64,000 bases of DNA from Desulfomonile tiedjei DSM 6799 (GCF_000266945.1 NC_018025.1:5584001-5648000); one strand, 5' to 3'. Counted from the first letter of the stretch, positions 8,758-18,224 are shown. Translations and numbers: made by a program. The notes: generated from the letters alone by a model not told the origin.

Positions 8758-9099
8758 ATGAAGGAATTCGTGACAAAACTCTTACTTGTGATCCCAATCC
8801 GTAATCCGGAAGATCTCCTTCCTGTTGTGGAATCGGAGGGTTGGCATACGGTAAAGGACCTGTTCAGAAAGACAAACACTTCGTATAACAGCCATTGGAA
8901 CGGGAATTACGTTTTGGATCAGGATGAGATTCCCTGGAAAGCTTCCCCGGAAGAAATTGATGCACTTCAGCAATCCAAGGGAAGAGTGGTGGTTCTTTCC
9001 GGAACCAAGTACGCGATATCTGACAAAATAACTCTGTTTTCCGACACCGACGGTTCCGTGTACGTTCAAGAAGAGGATTTAGAGCAGTTTTTCGTCTAA
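8758..9099 (+). CDS. Conserved-looking hypothetical protein, 113 residues
   Basis: Two adjacent ATG codons at 8755 and 8758 follow GAGGAG; the second gives the better spacing of 5 nt and is chosen. The product is soluble and acidic at its end (EEDLEQFF), with an NYVLDQDEIPW segment and a KGRVVVLSGTKYAISD strand pair. No signal peptide or membrane span is visible and I recognise no family. The good ribosome site and clean frame make it a likely real gene between the RodZ-like and DprA-like genes. Confidence 0.7.
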   Translation: MKEFVTKLLLVIPIRNPEDLLPVVESEGWHTVKDLFRKTNTSYNSHWNGNYVLDQDEIPWKASPEEIDALQQSKGRVVVLSGTKYAISDKITLFSDTDGSVYVQEEDLEQFFV

Positions 9100-9149
9100 C
9101 CGGTGCTTTCAACGAGAAGGGCGGCCTTGCGCGCCCACGAGCAGGGATC

Positions 9150-9344
9150 ATGAGGCACAACAAACCGCGATTTCGCTTATCAAGGGTAATTCACGCTCTG
9201 CGACGTCGCAGGAGAGCCGTAGAATTTACCGCCGGGTTTTCGGCCGAGCCTTTTTACTATTTGAGAAACAAATCGCCCCTCAAGAGGACGTCGGAAAATA
9301 CGCAGCAGCAGTCTCAACGAGAGACCGACCTTGCAACCGACTAA
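9150..9344 (+). CDS. Possible small arginine-rich protein
   Basis: A 64-residue frame starting ATG after AGGGATC, with a very basic N-terminal half (LRRRRRAVEF) and a polar Gln-rich end. Its stop overlaps the TTG start of the next gene by 14 nt, an arrangement compatible with translational coupling. No family is recognised and the composition is low in complexity, so it may be a chance frame. Confidence 0.3.
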   Translation: MRHNKPRFRLSRVIHALRRRRRAVEFTAGFSAEPFYYLRNKSPLKRTSENTQQQSQRETDLATD

Positions 9345-10905
9345 TAGGATTTCCGCCACTCACTTTCCTTACAAGCCCCATCCTTCTCCAGATGCAGCGC
9401 TCTTTGCAGCCGCGGCTTTGGCTCACGACAAACATCTGGATCACCATGCTCGAATTCACATTATTGCGAATCTGCAAGAATCCCCACCAGACCGGAGCTT
9501 TGATGCCTTACATCTTGTCCGTACTCTCGGGGAATCGGCAAAGAGCATCGGTTTCTCTCCTAATATTTCAAGGTATTTGGACAACGAGAAAATGGAGTCA
9601 TGCGCCCTGCAGGCTCAGGATTGGATACAGCAGGGCGTTACGGTCTTCGTAAAGAATCAAAGCGAGGTCACGGAATTTGCGGAATCCCTTCCGGCATTAT
9701 TGTTCGCTTGCGGCGATCTCGCACTGTTGCAGGGCACTCGAACCGCAGTTTTAAATTCGAGAACCGGTCGTTCGCCCGACGATCTCTGGATACGCTCTCT
9801 GAAATCGGCTCTTGAAAATGCAATGACAGAAGACCCTGTTTTCGTGTCCAGTTATGGAACATGTACCTATGAACTTGTATGCGTTATAGCAAGGAACGCA
9901 AAATTAATCATCGTCTGTCCGGACCTGCTCCCGTGCATGATGGAGGAATCCTGTCGAGCATCTTTCGACGCAAAATTCGGGGATCTTCTTGACGCCGACC
10001 AGGCCCTTATGATTTCTCCCTATGCACCCGGATCGTTGCCCGATTCACGCACTTGTCGCATCCATCGCGATTTCACGGTTGCCGGTATTTCGGATGCTCT
10101 TTTGGCTGGAAATATACGACGCGGGGGCACTATGGATTTCATTCTGAGAAAGGCCCAGGCAGAGGGTGTACCTGTGTCGCGTTTTGGAATTGACGATTCG
10201 GGCGCACGGCCGATTCCAATGAAACCGGCTCTCCCCCGGCATGATGAACCTGCGCCCGCGCCTGTTTTCGACACGTGTCTTGGAAAAGGGTCTTATCTGA
10301 TTCATTACACACGATCTTGCCCTGGACCGTGGCCCGGCCAATCCAGGAAAGCCTATTATGAATCGCTCATTGCTGAAGAGCCGACTGCAAAGCATACGGG
10401 TTTTGACACGCTTTGCAGAATTCTGTCCGAGCGCAAGATCAGAGCAAGCGGGAGACTCATCCGCGGAGGATACCAGGTGGTTTCGTTTACAGATTGTGCT
10501 CCCCCGGAAATCTCTCACATCGCGCAATGGAGGCCGGGTCTCCTCAGGTGGTCATTTGAGCCTTACGGCCTGGCATTCGGAAGAGACGACCTCTTCAACA
10601 GGGGCGCACGGCCGGTCATCTATTCGGTAGAATCAGCCTACGATGACTTGTCACCGGAACTGCAACATCTGTTTCAGATTCAGGAATGTACCGGAAAAGA
10701 GTGGTACCGGGAAAGAGAATGGCGAATGAGCGGCGATCTTCAGATAACGCCTCAGTTAGAAGCTGGTATGACAGTGATTGTCCCCACAGCGCAAGAGGCA
10801 TGCCGTATACGAGAAACTTACGGGGTGAAATGTGCTCTTGCCGAAGTCCGGCCGTTGTGGGAGAATGCCTCGAAAAAAGTTTTACCGGTGGATTCAGAGA
10901 CATAG
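9331..10905 (+). CDS. DprA/SLOG-like Rossmann domain fused to a DUF2971/AbiGi-like domain
   Basis: A 524-residue protein, TTG start with a weak ribosome site. Residues about 115-215 read like a DprA/SLOG Rossmann fold: LFACGDLALLQGTRTAVLNS matches the family's lead-in and first strand, followed by FVSSYGTCTYELVCVIARNA and KLIIVCPDLLP. Residues about 330-500 resemble DUF2971/AbiGi-type proteins: HYTRSCPGPW, IRGGYQVVSFTDCAP, RWSFEPYGLAFGR, GARPVIY, EWYREREWRM and GDL. SLOG domains bind nucleotides or nucleic acid; the C-terminal family is uncharacterised and is met in phage-resistance contexts. It ends 3 nt before pilD, with comEC nearby, so a link to DNA uptake or to defence are both possible. 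Both domain calls are from motif reading only. Confidence 0.6.
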   Translation: MQPTNRISATHFPYKPHPSPDAALFAAAALAHDKHLDHHARIHIIANLQESPPDRSFDALHLVRTLGESAKSIGFSPNISRYLDNEKMESCALQAQDWIQQGVTVFVKNQSEVTEFAESLPALLFACGDLALLQGTRTAVLNSRTGRSPDDLWIRSLKSALENAMTEDPVFVSSYGTCTYELVCVIARNAKLIIVCPDLLPCMMEESCRASFDAKFGDLLDADQALMISPYAPGSLPDSRTCRIHRDFTVAGISDALLAGNIRRGGTMDFILRKAQAEGVPVSRFGIDDSGARPIPMKPALPRHDEPAPAPVFDTCLGKGSYLIHYTRSCPGPWPGQSRKAYYESLIAEEPTAKHTGFDTLCRILSERKIRASGRLIRGGYQVVSFTDCAPPEISHIAQWRPGLLRWSFEPYGLAFGRDDLFNRGARPVIYSVESAYDDLSPELQHLFQIQECTGKEWYREREWRMSGDLQITPQLEAGMTVIVPTAQEACRIRETYGVKCALAEVRPLWENASKKVLPVDSET

Positions 10906-10908
10906 CGC

Positions 10909-11709
10909 ATGGAATTTGAAGTAGACCTGATTTTGGTCGCAGCAGCTTTCGCGTTTGGCGCTTGCGTGGGAAGCTTTTTGAATGTCATTATCTTTCGACT
11001 ACCCGAAAATCGTTCTATAGTGTTTCCCTCATCCCGGTGCCCTCAATGTGAGCAGGAGATCGGTGCCTTCGATAACATTCCGATCCTCAGTTACTTTATA
11101 CTCAGGGGAAAATGCAGGAACTGTAATAATCCAATTCCCTTCAGGTATCCGCTCGTTGAATTCACCACAGCCATACTCTGTACGGCGCTCTTTCTGAAAT
11201 TCGGACTGACTACTGAATTTGGCGTCTTGTTCGTTTTTTGTGCCGCGCTGGAAGCAGTCTTTTGGATCGATCTGGATCATATGATTATCCCGGATGCTAT
11301 TTCTCTTTACGGACTGGTCCTTGGTATTCTCGTGGTTTCCGCGGGTTTCGTCCCGGGGCTGCAGTGGGTTCAATCTGTGAGTGGCGCGATTTTGGGAGGA
11401 CTTATACTTTATGTTCCTGCTTACATTTATGAAAAAGTCAGGCACGCTGAAGGACTTGGAGCCGGAGACATCAAACTATTGGCGATGATCGGTGCATTTA
11501 CCGGTCCCTATGGAGTTATATTCGTGCTTTTCTTCTCGTCACTGGTGGGATCGCTCACTGCGATTGCCGGGATGTTCCTGCGTAATGTCAATTCTGGCAC
11601 GCCCATACCGTTTGGACCTTTCTTAACTGCCGCGGCAATTGGGTACGTATTCTTCGGAGCGGACATTCTAGACAAATTTTTTGAATTGAGCTCCCTCATA
11701 GGTGATTAG
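10909..11709 (+). CDS. pilD: Type IV prepilin peptidase/N-methyltransferase (A24 family)
   Basis: A 266-residue inner-membrane aspartic protease of usual length. The N-terminal CVGSFLNVIIFRLP motif and two CxxC pairs (CPQCEQE and CRNCNNP) form the zinc-binding methylase region. The protease site follows with D in WIDLDHMIIPD and the GxGD motif in GLGAGDIKLL. The enzyme cleaves and methylates type IV prepilins and related pseudopilins, the machinery used for pili, type II secretion and DNA uptake. It follows the DprA-like fusion with a 3-nt gap and is probably co-transcribed with it. No pilin gene is in the window. Confidence 0.97.
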   Translation: MEFEVDLILVAAAFAFGACVGSFLNVIIFRLPENRSIVFPSSRCPQCEQEIGAFDNIPILSYFILRGKCRNCNNPIPFRYPLVEFTTAILCTALFLKFGLTTEFGVLFVFCAALEAVFWIDLDHMIIPDAISLYGLVLGILVVSAGFVPGLQWVQSVSGAILGGLILYVPAYIYEKVRHAEGLGAGDIKLLAMIGAFTGPYGVIFVLFFSSLVGSLTAIAGMFLRNVNSGTPIPFGPFLTAAAIGYVFFGADILDKFFELSSLIGD

Positions 11710-11853
11710 AAACCTCATTTTTGAAGCATTCTAGAGCATCTGAACGAAGACCTCATTAATTTCTATTTAAGATCTAACCGATTCCTAACACCAAACCATC
11801 ATACGTACGAGTACACTGAACTGTAGATTGGCGGGGCGACATCGGTTTTGTAC

Positions 11854-11911
11854 CAATTTGCATTCAAAATCCCCCCATTCCCCCCTTTATAGGAGGTTAG
11901 AGGCATAGACG
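11854..11911. repeat. Dispersed repeat family C, copy 1
   Basis: A CAATTTGCATTCAAAATCCC lead, then a C-rich tract with a degenerate CCCCCCTTTA/TAGGAGG stem and GTTAGAGGCATAGACG. Better-preserved copies are at 50743-50808 (same strand) and 28851-28899 (opposite strand). The rest of the 11710-12550 gap holds only family B copy 2 and no gene. Confidence 0.8.
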
Positions 11912-11988
11912 TTAAAATAAGAATTCGGCGTAGCGATGTGATGATCAAAGCGAAGAGCATCTTTTTTTGCCAATGTGTCTGAATGACT

Positions 11989-12075
11989 GTCATTGCGAGC
12001 GAAGCGAAGCAATCGCCTGAAATTAAGCGCCTGAGTGCCAGGCGATTGCCACGTCGCTGCGCTCCTCGCAATGAC
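11989..12075. repeat. Dispersed repeat family B, copy 2
   Basis: Near-identical to 489-573: GTCATTGCGAGCGAAGCGAA on the left and GTCGCTGCGCTCCTCGCAA on the right, forming a long imperfect hairpin. Arg-rich frames running through it on both strands are artefacts of the repeat. Confidence 0.85.
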
Positions 12076-12550
12076 AACGATTAAGTTAGTTGCTGAATGG
12101 TGGATTCCTAGCTGTTCGCGGACGTTTTCCGTCAACATGGGTCGGCAGAGACGCCGACCTCCACCAGGAAAGTTGAAAGTGGATGCTCTTATTTTAACGC
12201 CTATCGGGGTTAGAGGGGATTTTCGTCAAACTTTGAAAGCAAATCGGTATTATGCATGTATAAAGTGCATAATATCCGGAATTCTTGTTCCTCTCGATCG
12301 GGGAAGGGATTGCTCGATTCGGAGATTCGTGAGCTATGAATCCCGTAGGCGGTGTGCGTGCTACGCAAGAAAGTTCTGTTAGAGTAGAAACAGGTGAAAT
12401 CGGCTCTGTAAAACAACCACACGATCATGCTCCAGCACTTGCCTTGTGAATCCTGACAAACGTATTCGCTAAAAGTGGGTGAGAAGCAACATACAGAGGA
12501 CCAGTCTCGGAGAATTGCCATCTTTTCCATCAATATACAGAGATAAAAAA

Positions 12551-15142
12551 ATGAATGAACTTGCCGATCCAAAGCAACGGGGTCCCAAAAAGACCAGAAA
12601 ATGGGTGCTCATTGCAGACAAAGTCTCGGACAGAGTCATAACCGTCGGGGGCATCCTGGTAATTGGCGCTGTTTTAGGGATGATGGTGTTCCTCGTTTGG
12701 GAGGTATTACCGCTGTTTAAGAAAGGGACTATTGAGTCCCAGACGTTCTTCAAGCCATCGGCAGATCCGAACCCAACTCTCGCTGCCGCGATTGATGATT
12801 ATGACACCATAGCCGTTTCCATAGATAACGACGGCAAACTGGCCGTTTGGCATCCTACAACAGGAACTCCCCTCCAAGGACGTGCGTTTGATTTCAATGG
12901 TAAGAAACTCTCTTCTTTTGCCACAACACTGGACAATGTTCATTTTGCTTTCGGGTTCTCGGACGGAACCGTGCGGTTCGGGCGTATTTGGTTCAAGAAT
13001 GACATAATTGCTAATGACGATGTACCGAAGGACCTCAAAAAACTTGACGAATTCAGCCGTACGGATGGAAATGCCGTTTTCACGAAGATTTCCGCCGGTC
13101 AGTCTCGTAAAGTCTCTCTTCAGACTGAACTGGAAGAAGAGATAAAAGTTTCCGAAGACGGGAAACCGATTTCGCACCTTGATTACGACCTGAGCACAGT
13201 GGGGGAGCGCCCGAAAAAAGTCGTAGCTACTCTGGATGCAGATGGAAACGCGACTGTAAGCATCTCAGAGACCAAAATGAATCTTTTTACTCAAACGACT
13301 TCCGTCAAAACGGATAAGATCGTTTTACCGTCACTTCCACAGGGTACCGAGATTACCAATGTCCTCACGAACGAACGAGGCGATCAGGCTTTCTTCATTG
13401 ATAAGAAAGGAAAGATTCTACGCTATAACATCCAGGATTCCGACAAACCTTTTTTGGCCGAGACAGTGCAGATAGGTAAGGAAATCACTGCCAGCACTTT
13501 TTTAATGGGTGATACATCACTGGTCATTGGCGGATCGGACGGTTCTGTTTCCATATACTTTGTGCTGCAAAGGGATGTATCAGGCAGCCGCGATGGGATG
13601 ACCCTCGTCAAGGCTCGCGAATTCTCTCCCCATACATCGGCTGTTACCCGGATTGCAGTGAGTCAGAGAGGTAAGACGTTTGCCACCTGTGATGCACGCG
13701 GAGAAATCTGGCTCAGGCATGGCACGAGCATGAAAACCATTTTGAAGGTACCGCCCAGGACCGGCGATGTGTTGTGGGAAGCTTTGACTCTGGCTCCCAG
13801 GATGAACGGATTGCTGGCAGTCGCGAGTGACGGAGTGGCGGGCTTCTGGCAATTGGATGCAGCCCACCCGGAAGTATCGCTGCATACCTTGTTCGGAAAA
13901 GTGTGGTACGAAGGATATCCGGAGCCCAGTTACACGTGGCAGTCCAGTGGTGCAACCGATGCATTCGAGCCCAAGTTGTCTCTGGTTCCTTTGATTTTCG
14001 GTACGCTGAAAGCTACCCTGTATTCACTTTTGTTTGCCATACCTATAGCGTTGCTGGGGGCAATCTATACGTCCGAATTCCTTCCCAGTAATGTTCGGGG
14101 CAAAGTGAAACCCGTTATGGAGATCATGGCGAGCATCCCTTCGGTCGTTCTGGGATTTGTGGCGGCTCTCGTCCTGGCTCCAATTGTGGAAAACTGGATT
14201 GCAGCAGTACTGTTATCTTTTCTCGTGCTCCCGATGATGCTCGTGCTCGCAGCATTTTTGTGGCAATTGGCTCCCACCTGGATTGCTGTGAGACTCGATG
14301 GATTACCGAAATTCGGTGTAATGTTTCTTGTGGTGGGACTCGGTCTATACGTCACGTATCTGATGGGACCGGTCATGGAGAACCTTTTCTTTGACGGGAG
14401 TTTTAAATTGTGGCTCAACGGATCGGGCAGCCCGGTTCCGATTCTTTTTGTTCTGTGTCTTCCGTTCACATCGGTTTTCATAAGCTGGTCTTTTTCCCGG
14501 TTTTTCGGATTTCGCTTCAGCGGCTATATGCGGACTCTTGTGGAGTATAAGGCTGCTCTTTTGGATCTTTTTCGGTGGTTGGGTATCGCCTTTCTTTCTG
14601 CAGCCCTGGCGTACACTGCTGCGCTCATTCTGACTGCACTGGGAGCGGATCCTCGTCCCGGACTGCTCGGCACATACGTCCAGAGAAATACGCTGATTAT
14701 CGGTTTTGCCATGGGATTCACCGTGATTCCCATTATCTACACACTTGCCGAAGATGCGTTGAATGCTGTGCCCGACCATCTGCGTTCTGCGAGTTTCGGG
14801 TGTGGTGCCACTCCGTGGCAAACAGCCCTGTGGATAATCCTCCCCACTGCTTTAAGCGGAGTTTTCTCCGCCATCATGATTGGGATGGGCCGTGCTGTGG
14901 GCGAGACGATGATTGTCGTCATGGCTGCCGGGAACACGCCACTTATCGACATGAATATCTTCAGCGGCTTGAGAGCACTTTCTGCCAATATTGCCGTTGA
15001 ATTACCCGAAGCCCCCAAGGACGGCACTCTGTACAGAGTTCTTTTCTTAACAGCGCTCGTGCTATTTGCCATGACATCGGTCATCAACACGGCTGCAGAG
15101 TTGGTACGGCTCCGATTCAGAAAGCGAGCCATGTCGCTTTGA
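12551..15142 (+). CDS. pstC: Phosphate ABC transporter permease PstC, extended form
   Basis: An 863-residue permease. ATG 12551 is preferred over GTG 12479 because it leaves a normal short cytosolic N-terminus before the first membrane span (about 35-55). Residues about 75-480 are a beta-propeller-like periplasmic insert with repeated short WD-type units (LAVWHPTTGTPL, TVRFGRIW, EIWLRHG, GFWQLD). The C-terminal 350 residues hold the permease: SLLFAIPIALLGAIYTSEFL, the EDALNAVPDHLRSASFGCGA coupling loop and GMGRAVGETM. PstC and PstA form the channel for phosphate import driven by PstB. Ordinary PstC has about 300 residues; long forms are known in other proteobacteria. It leads pstC-pstA-pstB. 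No pstS or phoU is nearby. Confidence 0.93.
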   Translation: MNELADPKQRGPKKTRKWVLIADKVSDRVITVGGILVIGAVLGMMVFLVWEVLPLFKKGTIESQTFFKPSADPNPTLAAAIDDYDTIAVSIDNDGKLAVWHPTTGTPLQGRAFDFNGKKLSSFATTLDNVHFAFGFSDGTVRFGRIWFKNDIIANDDVPKDLKKLDEFSRTDGNAVFTKISAGQSRKVSLQTELEEEIKVSEDGKPISHLDYDLSTVGERPKKVVATLDADGNATVSISETKMNLFTQTTSVKTDKIVLPSLPQGTEITNVLTNERGDQAFFIDKKGKILRYNIQDSDKPFLAETVQIGKEITASTFLMGDTSLVIGGSDGSVSIYFVLQRDVSGSRDGMTLVKAREFSPHTSAVTRIAVSQRGKTFATCDARGEIWLRHGTSMKTILKVPPRTGDVLWEALTLAPRMNGLLAVASDGVAGFWQLDAAHPEVSLHTLFGKVWYEGYPEPSYTWQSSGATDAFEPKLSLVPLIFGTLKATLYSLLFAIPIALLGAIYTSEFLPSNVRGKVKPVMEIMASIPSVVLGFVAALVLAPIVENWIAAVLLSFLVLPMMLVLAAFLWQLAPTWIAVRLDGLPKFGVMFLVVGLGLYVTYLMGPVMENLFFDGSFKLWLNGSGSPVPILFVLCLPFTSVFISWSFSRFFGFRFSGYMRTLVEYKAALLDLFRWLGIAFLSAALAYTAALILTALGADPRPGLLGTYVQRNTLIIGFAMGFTVIPIIYTLAEDALNAVPDHLRSASFGCGATPWQTALWIILPTALSGVFSAIMIGMGRAVGETMIVVMAAGNTPLIDMNIFSGLRALSANIAVELPEAPKDGTLYRVLFLTALVLFAMTSVINTAAELVRLRFRKRAMSL

Positions 15143-15152
15143 GGAAGAATGC

Positions 15153-16985
15153 ATGAACATCATAAAATCTGCCACGGCATTTGAGGACCGAAACACCAGT
15201 GCCGTGACCGAACATGCGGGTCCGGAGACTCGGAAAGTATCGATTCCCACAACGACAACGAAAGACGGCGGCTCTGAGGATCGTATCGAACCGAGAGTCC
15301 CGAAGCGATCGCTGATATGGGATTTCAAGGCCCGAGGAGAACCGTTCCTTTGGGGACTGGGTGGGGCGCTCGCTATCGGCATGCTTATGATTGTCGGCTT
15401 CATCAGTCTGATTCTCTATAACGGGGTGCCGACTTTCTACCCGAAGCCGATTGAGGCCGTAAGACTCAAGGATGGCACAGCAGTAGCAGGAGAAATTACC
15501 CGCTGGGAAACCTTTAAACCGGAACCCGAGTTTCTGGCTAAGCTGGACGAAGAAGCAAAAGCAAAGATCGCCGCGTCCGGCGGTATGATGAAGCGGATTC
15601 TCTTCAGGACCGGCAACTTTGATCTGTACAACGAAGATTTCAGGTGGGTTCTTCAGCAGGATATTGCCGAAAAAAGCAATCCTTCAGACATCTTCTTTGT
15701 AGAGCGGGTCGAATGGGGGCCTTTTATCGGCACCGTGGAATCCATGAACCTCAATGGCAATGAAATTGACAAGCCCAACATTACGAGAGAATTACTGAAT
15801 GAGCAGCAGGCCTTAGCAGCAGGCCGTCGTGACCGCATTCGAGATATCGAAAGAAACGAAATCGGCTCCATCAACACTTTGCTCGAAAAAGAAAGACTCA
15901 AGCTCAGAAAAGCCGAGTTACGATTCGGTAAGGAAAGTCCCGAATACCATAGGGCGCGAGACGTCTATCAAAGGGAGGCGCAAAAGCTTGAGACTCAATA
16001 CAGGGATTTGTCCAAAGAAGCTGTAGTAGTAAAAGAGAAAGATGCCAAATTCACGATTACGTTCGCCGATGTTTCCGGAAAGAAAGTTACCATGCGTCTG
16101 TCGCAAATCGTGAATTTGTACCCGGCTAATATTCTGACGACAGGCGAAAAACTCAAAGTATACTTTGCCAGATGGTGGGAATTTCTGACTCAAGAGCCTC
16201 GGGAAGCAAACACGGAAGGCGGAGTCATGCCGGCAATTTTCGGGACTTTCTGCATGACCGTGCTCATGGCCTTGGCCGTTGCTCCCTTTGGAGTTATTGC
16301 CGCCCTATATCTGAGAGAATACGCAAAACAGGGACGTCTGGTATCTATTGTGCGTATCTCCGTTAATAATCTCGCCGGAGTACCATCCATTGTGTATGGC
16401 GTGTTCGGGCTCGGATTTTTTGCATATCTGGTTGGAGGATCGTTAGACAATCTTTTCTACCCCGAAAGACTCCCTTCACCCACGTATGGCACGGGAGGAC
16501 TCCTTTGGGCGTCACTTACTCTCGCTCTCCTTACGGTTCCTGTTGTCATCGTCGCCACAGAGGAAGCACTGGCCGCAGTGCCGCAATCCATGCGAGAGGG
16601 CTCACTGGCTTGTGGAGCTTCCAAATGGCAGACGATCAAATGGATCGTCCTGCCGAGAGCTATGCCGGGAATTATGACCGGTCTCATCCTGGCCATGGCA
16701 AGGGGGGCCGGTGAAGTCGCCCCATTGATGCTGATCGGAGTCGTCAAAATGGCCCCTGAATTGCCGATCGATCACTTCTTCCCATACATACACCTGGAGA
16801 GAAGCTTTATGCATCTCGGCTTCCACATCTATGACGTGGGCTTTCAATCCAGGAACTCTGAAGCGGCAAAACCAATGGTGTTTGTGACCACGTTGCTGCT
16901 TATAGCTCTGGTATTTGCGATGAATGCGGCCAGTATCATGATCAGAAACAGGTTGAAACGAAAATTCTACGCGGGACATTTTTAG
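15153..16985 (+). CDS. pstA: Phosphate ABC transporter permease PstA, extended form
   Basis: A 610-residue permease beginning 10 nt after pstC. The N-terminal 60 residues are polar and cytosolic, then comes one membrane span (about 68-92). A periplasmic insert (about 95-350) includes a charged helical stretch likely to form a coiled coil (EIGSINTLLEKERLKLRKAE region). The permease core follows with FGVIAALYLREY, NNLAGVPSIVYGVFGLGFF, the EEALAAVPQSMREGSLACGA coupling loop and ARGAGEVAPLML. PstA pairs with PstC. Both permeases are enlarged on the outside in the same operon, which suggests the inserts interact with each other or with the binding protein; that is inference. Confidence 0.94.
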   Translation: MNIIKSATAFEDRNTSAVTEHAGPETRKVSIPTTTTKDGGSEDRIEPRVPKRSLIWDFKARGEPFLWGLGGALAIGMLMIVGFISLILYNGVPTFYPKPIEAVRLKDGTAVAGEITRWETFKPEPEFLAKLDEEAKAKIAASGGMMKRILFRTGNFDLYNEDFRWVLQQDIAEKSNPSDIFFVERVEWGPFIGTVESMNLNGNEIDKPNITRELLNEQQALAAGRRDRIRDIERNEIGSINTLLEKERLKLRKAELRFGKESPEYHRARDVYQREAQKLETQYRDLSKEAVVVKEKDAKFTITFADVSGKKVTMRLSQIVNLYPANILTTGEKLKVYFARWWEFLTQEPREANTEGGVMPAIFGTFCMTVLMALAVAPFGVIAALYLREYAKQGRLVSIVRISVNNLAGVPSIVYGVFGLGFFAYLVGGSLDNLFYPERLPSPTYGTGGLLWASLTLALLTVPVVIVATEEALAAVPQSMREGSLACGASKWQTIKWIVLPRAMPGIMTGLILAMARGAGEVAPLMLIGVVKMAPELPIDHFFPYIHLERSFMHLGFHIYDVGFQSRNSEAAKPMVFVTTLLLIALVFAMNAASIMIRNRLKRKFYAGHF

Positions 16986-16994
16986 GAGACATTC

Positions 16995-17807
16995 ATGATG
17001 GGACGATCGGACGATAGCAACGGGACTGTGTACCATGTTCGTCCCGGACCTCAAGGGTCGTTGCTGTCAATTGAGGATTTCTCACTGTGGTACGGCCAGG
17101 CGCAGGCTCTTTTCGACATAAACATGAAGGTTGAAAAGGGTTTGGTAACTGCTTTGATCGGACCTTCCGGATGCGGAAAATCAACCCTGCTTCGCGCGAT
17201 AAACCGGATGAACGACCTTATTGCAGGACTCAGCACCGGGGGCAACATTTATCTGGATTCTCTTGATATCTACGGCAGGGACGTGGACGTGATCGGTCTG
17301 CGCAAAGTAATGGGGATGGTTTTTCAGAAACCGAACCCGTTTCCCATGTCTATTGCCGATAATGTTTCGTATCCATTGAGAGTGGATGGTATTCGAGACA
17401 GAAGAACTCTCCTGGAAACCGTGGAAAAAGCCCTCAAAGGAGCGGCTCTCTGGGACGAAGTCAAAGATCGACTGCATGAAAACGCTTTGGGGCTGTCAGG
17501 CGGACAACAGCAACGCTTGTGCATAGCTCGGGCCATTGCCGGAGATCCCGAGGTTCTGCTCATGGATGAACCATGCTCTGCACTGGACCCGGTGGCTACG
17601 TCAAAGATCGAAGATCTTATCGATGAACTCAGGGGCCGTTATTCCATAGTGATTGTCACGCACAACATGCAGCAAGCTGCGAGAGTATCAGATAATACAG
17701 CATTTATGTACCTCGGGAAATTGATCGAATACGGGGAAACTTCCGTTATTTTCACAAATCCCAAGGTCGAAAAAACCATGGAGTACGTTACCGGCCGTTT
17801 CGGTTAA
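16995..17807 (+). CDS. pstB: Phosphate ABC transporter ATP-binding protein
   Basis: A 270-residue ATPase of normal PstB length. Walker A is [10 protein letters not shown], the Q-loop lies in [13 protein letters not shown], the signature is LSGGQQQRL and Walker B is [13 protein letters not shown], followed by the switch histidine in [16 protein letters not shown]. The Q-loop wording and the NRMNDL segment after Walker A are characteristic of PstB. It is 9 nt after pstA and ends the operon; repeat DNA follows. Confidence 0.97.
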   Translation: MMGRSDDSNGTVYHVRPGPQGSLLSIEDFSLWYGQAQALFDINMKVEKGLVTALIGPSGCGKSTLLRAINRMNDLIAGLSTGGNIYLDSLDIYGRDVDVIGLRKVMGMVFQKPNPFPMSIADNVSYPLRVDGIRDRRTLLETVEKALKGAALWDEVKDRLHENALGLSGGQQQRLCIARAIAGDPEVLLMDEPCSALDPVATSKIEDLIDELRGRYSIVIVTHNMQQAARVSDNTAFMYLGKLIEYGETSVIFTNPKVEKTMEYVTGRFG

Positions 17808-17828
17808 TCGGGAGCGGCTCGATCAAGT

Positions 17829-18224
17829 TATAGCAGTGCCAAAATTAGTGTCCGATTGAAGATAAGGGATATTGGTGGGTGCCGTGCCTCCGTGCCGGCA
17901 CACATTCAATATAATCAATGATATCAATAGAATGGATCGGCAGAGAGAGACTGTCTCAAAATTCTCGAATGCACAAAAGGCGTGCCACGATTCATCATCC
18001 TTGTAGGGGCAGGTCTCGTACCTGCCCTCCCGCAATGACCGGCACGGAGGCCGGTCACTACCGGGCACCCACGAGAGGCGCCCCTACAATCAGGCCGTGA
18101 AGATGATGAGAACTTCGTGCCACGATTTGGGAGAAATTTCGACTTTTGAGACACTCTCGGGACGCTGGGACGCCGGTCCCCACTAGTATCTTGTCTTGGA
18201 GCATGGGATAAACGTCAGAATTTT
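17829..18224. repeat. Dispersed repeat family A, copy 2, split by an insertion
   Basis: The left part (17829-17943) and right part (18167-18224) together match the continuous copies at 1811-1972 and 46150-46330. The break falls between GGCAG and GGGACGCCGG, which are contiguous in the other copies. About 223 bp of foreign inverted-repeat DNA fill it. Confidence 0.8.
17944..18166. mobile_element. Inverted-repeat element nested in family A copy 2 (MITE-like)
   Basis: The ends are related in inverted orientation: GAGACTGTCTCAAAA on the left and TTTTGAGACACTCTC on the right, with further matches inward (GTGCCACGAT near 17981 against ATCGTGGCAC on the other arm). The centre holds a family D unit at 18003-18087 bounded by GTAGGGGC and GCCCCTAC. 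There is no coding capacity, so any movement would depend on an enzyme from elsewhere. Confidence 0.55.

Noticed and set aside
12479-12550. GTG 12479 as the pstC start
   Set aside because: It adds 24 polar residues with no family match; ATG 12551 fits the position of the first membrane span, although its ribosome site is weak.
17918-18154. Frames of 60-76 codons on both strands near the pstB end
   Set aside because: They lie wholly in repeat families A and D and have no ribosome sites.
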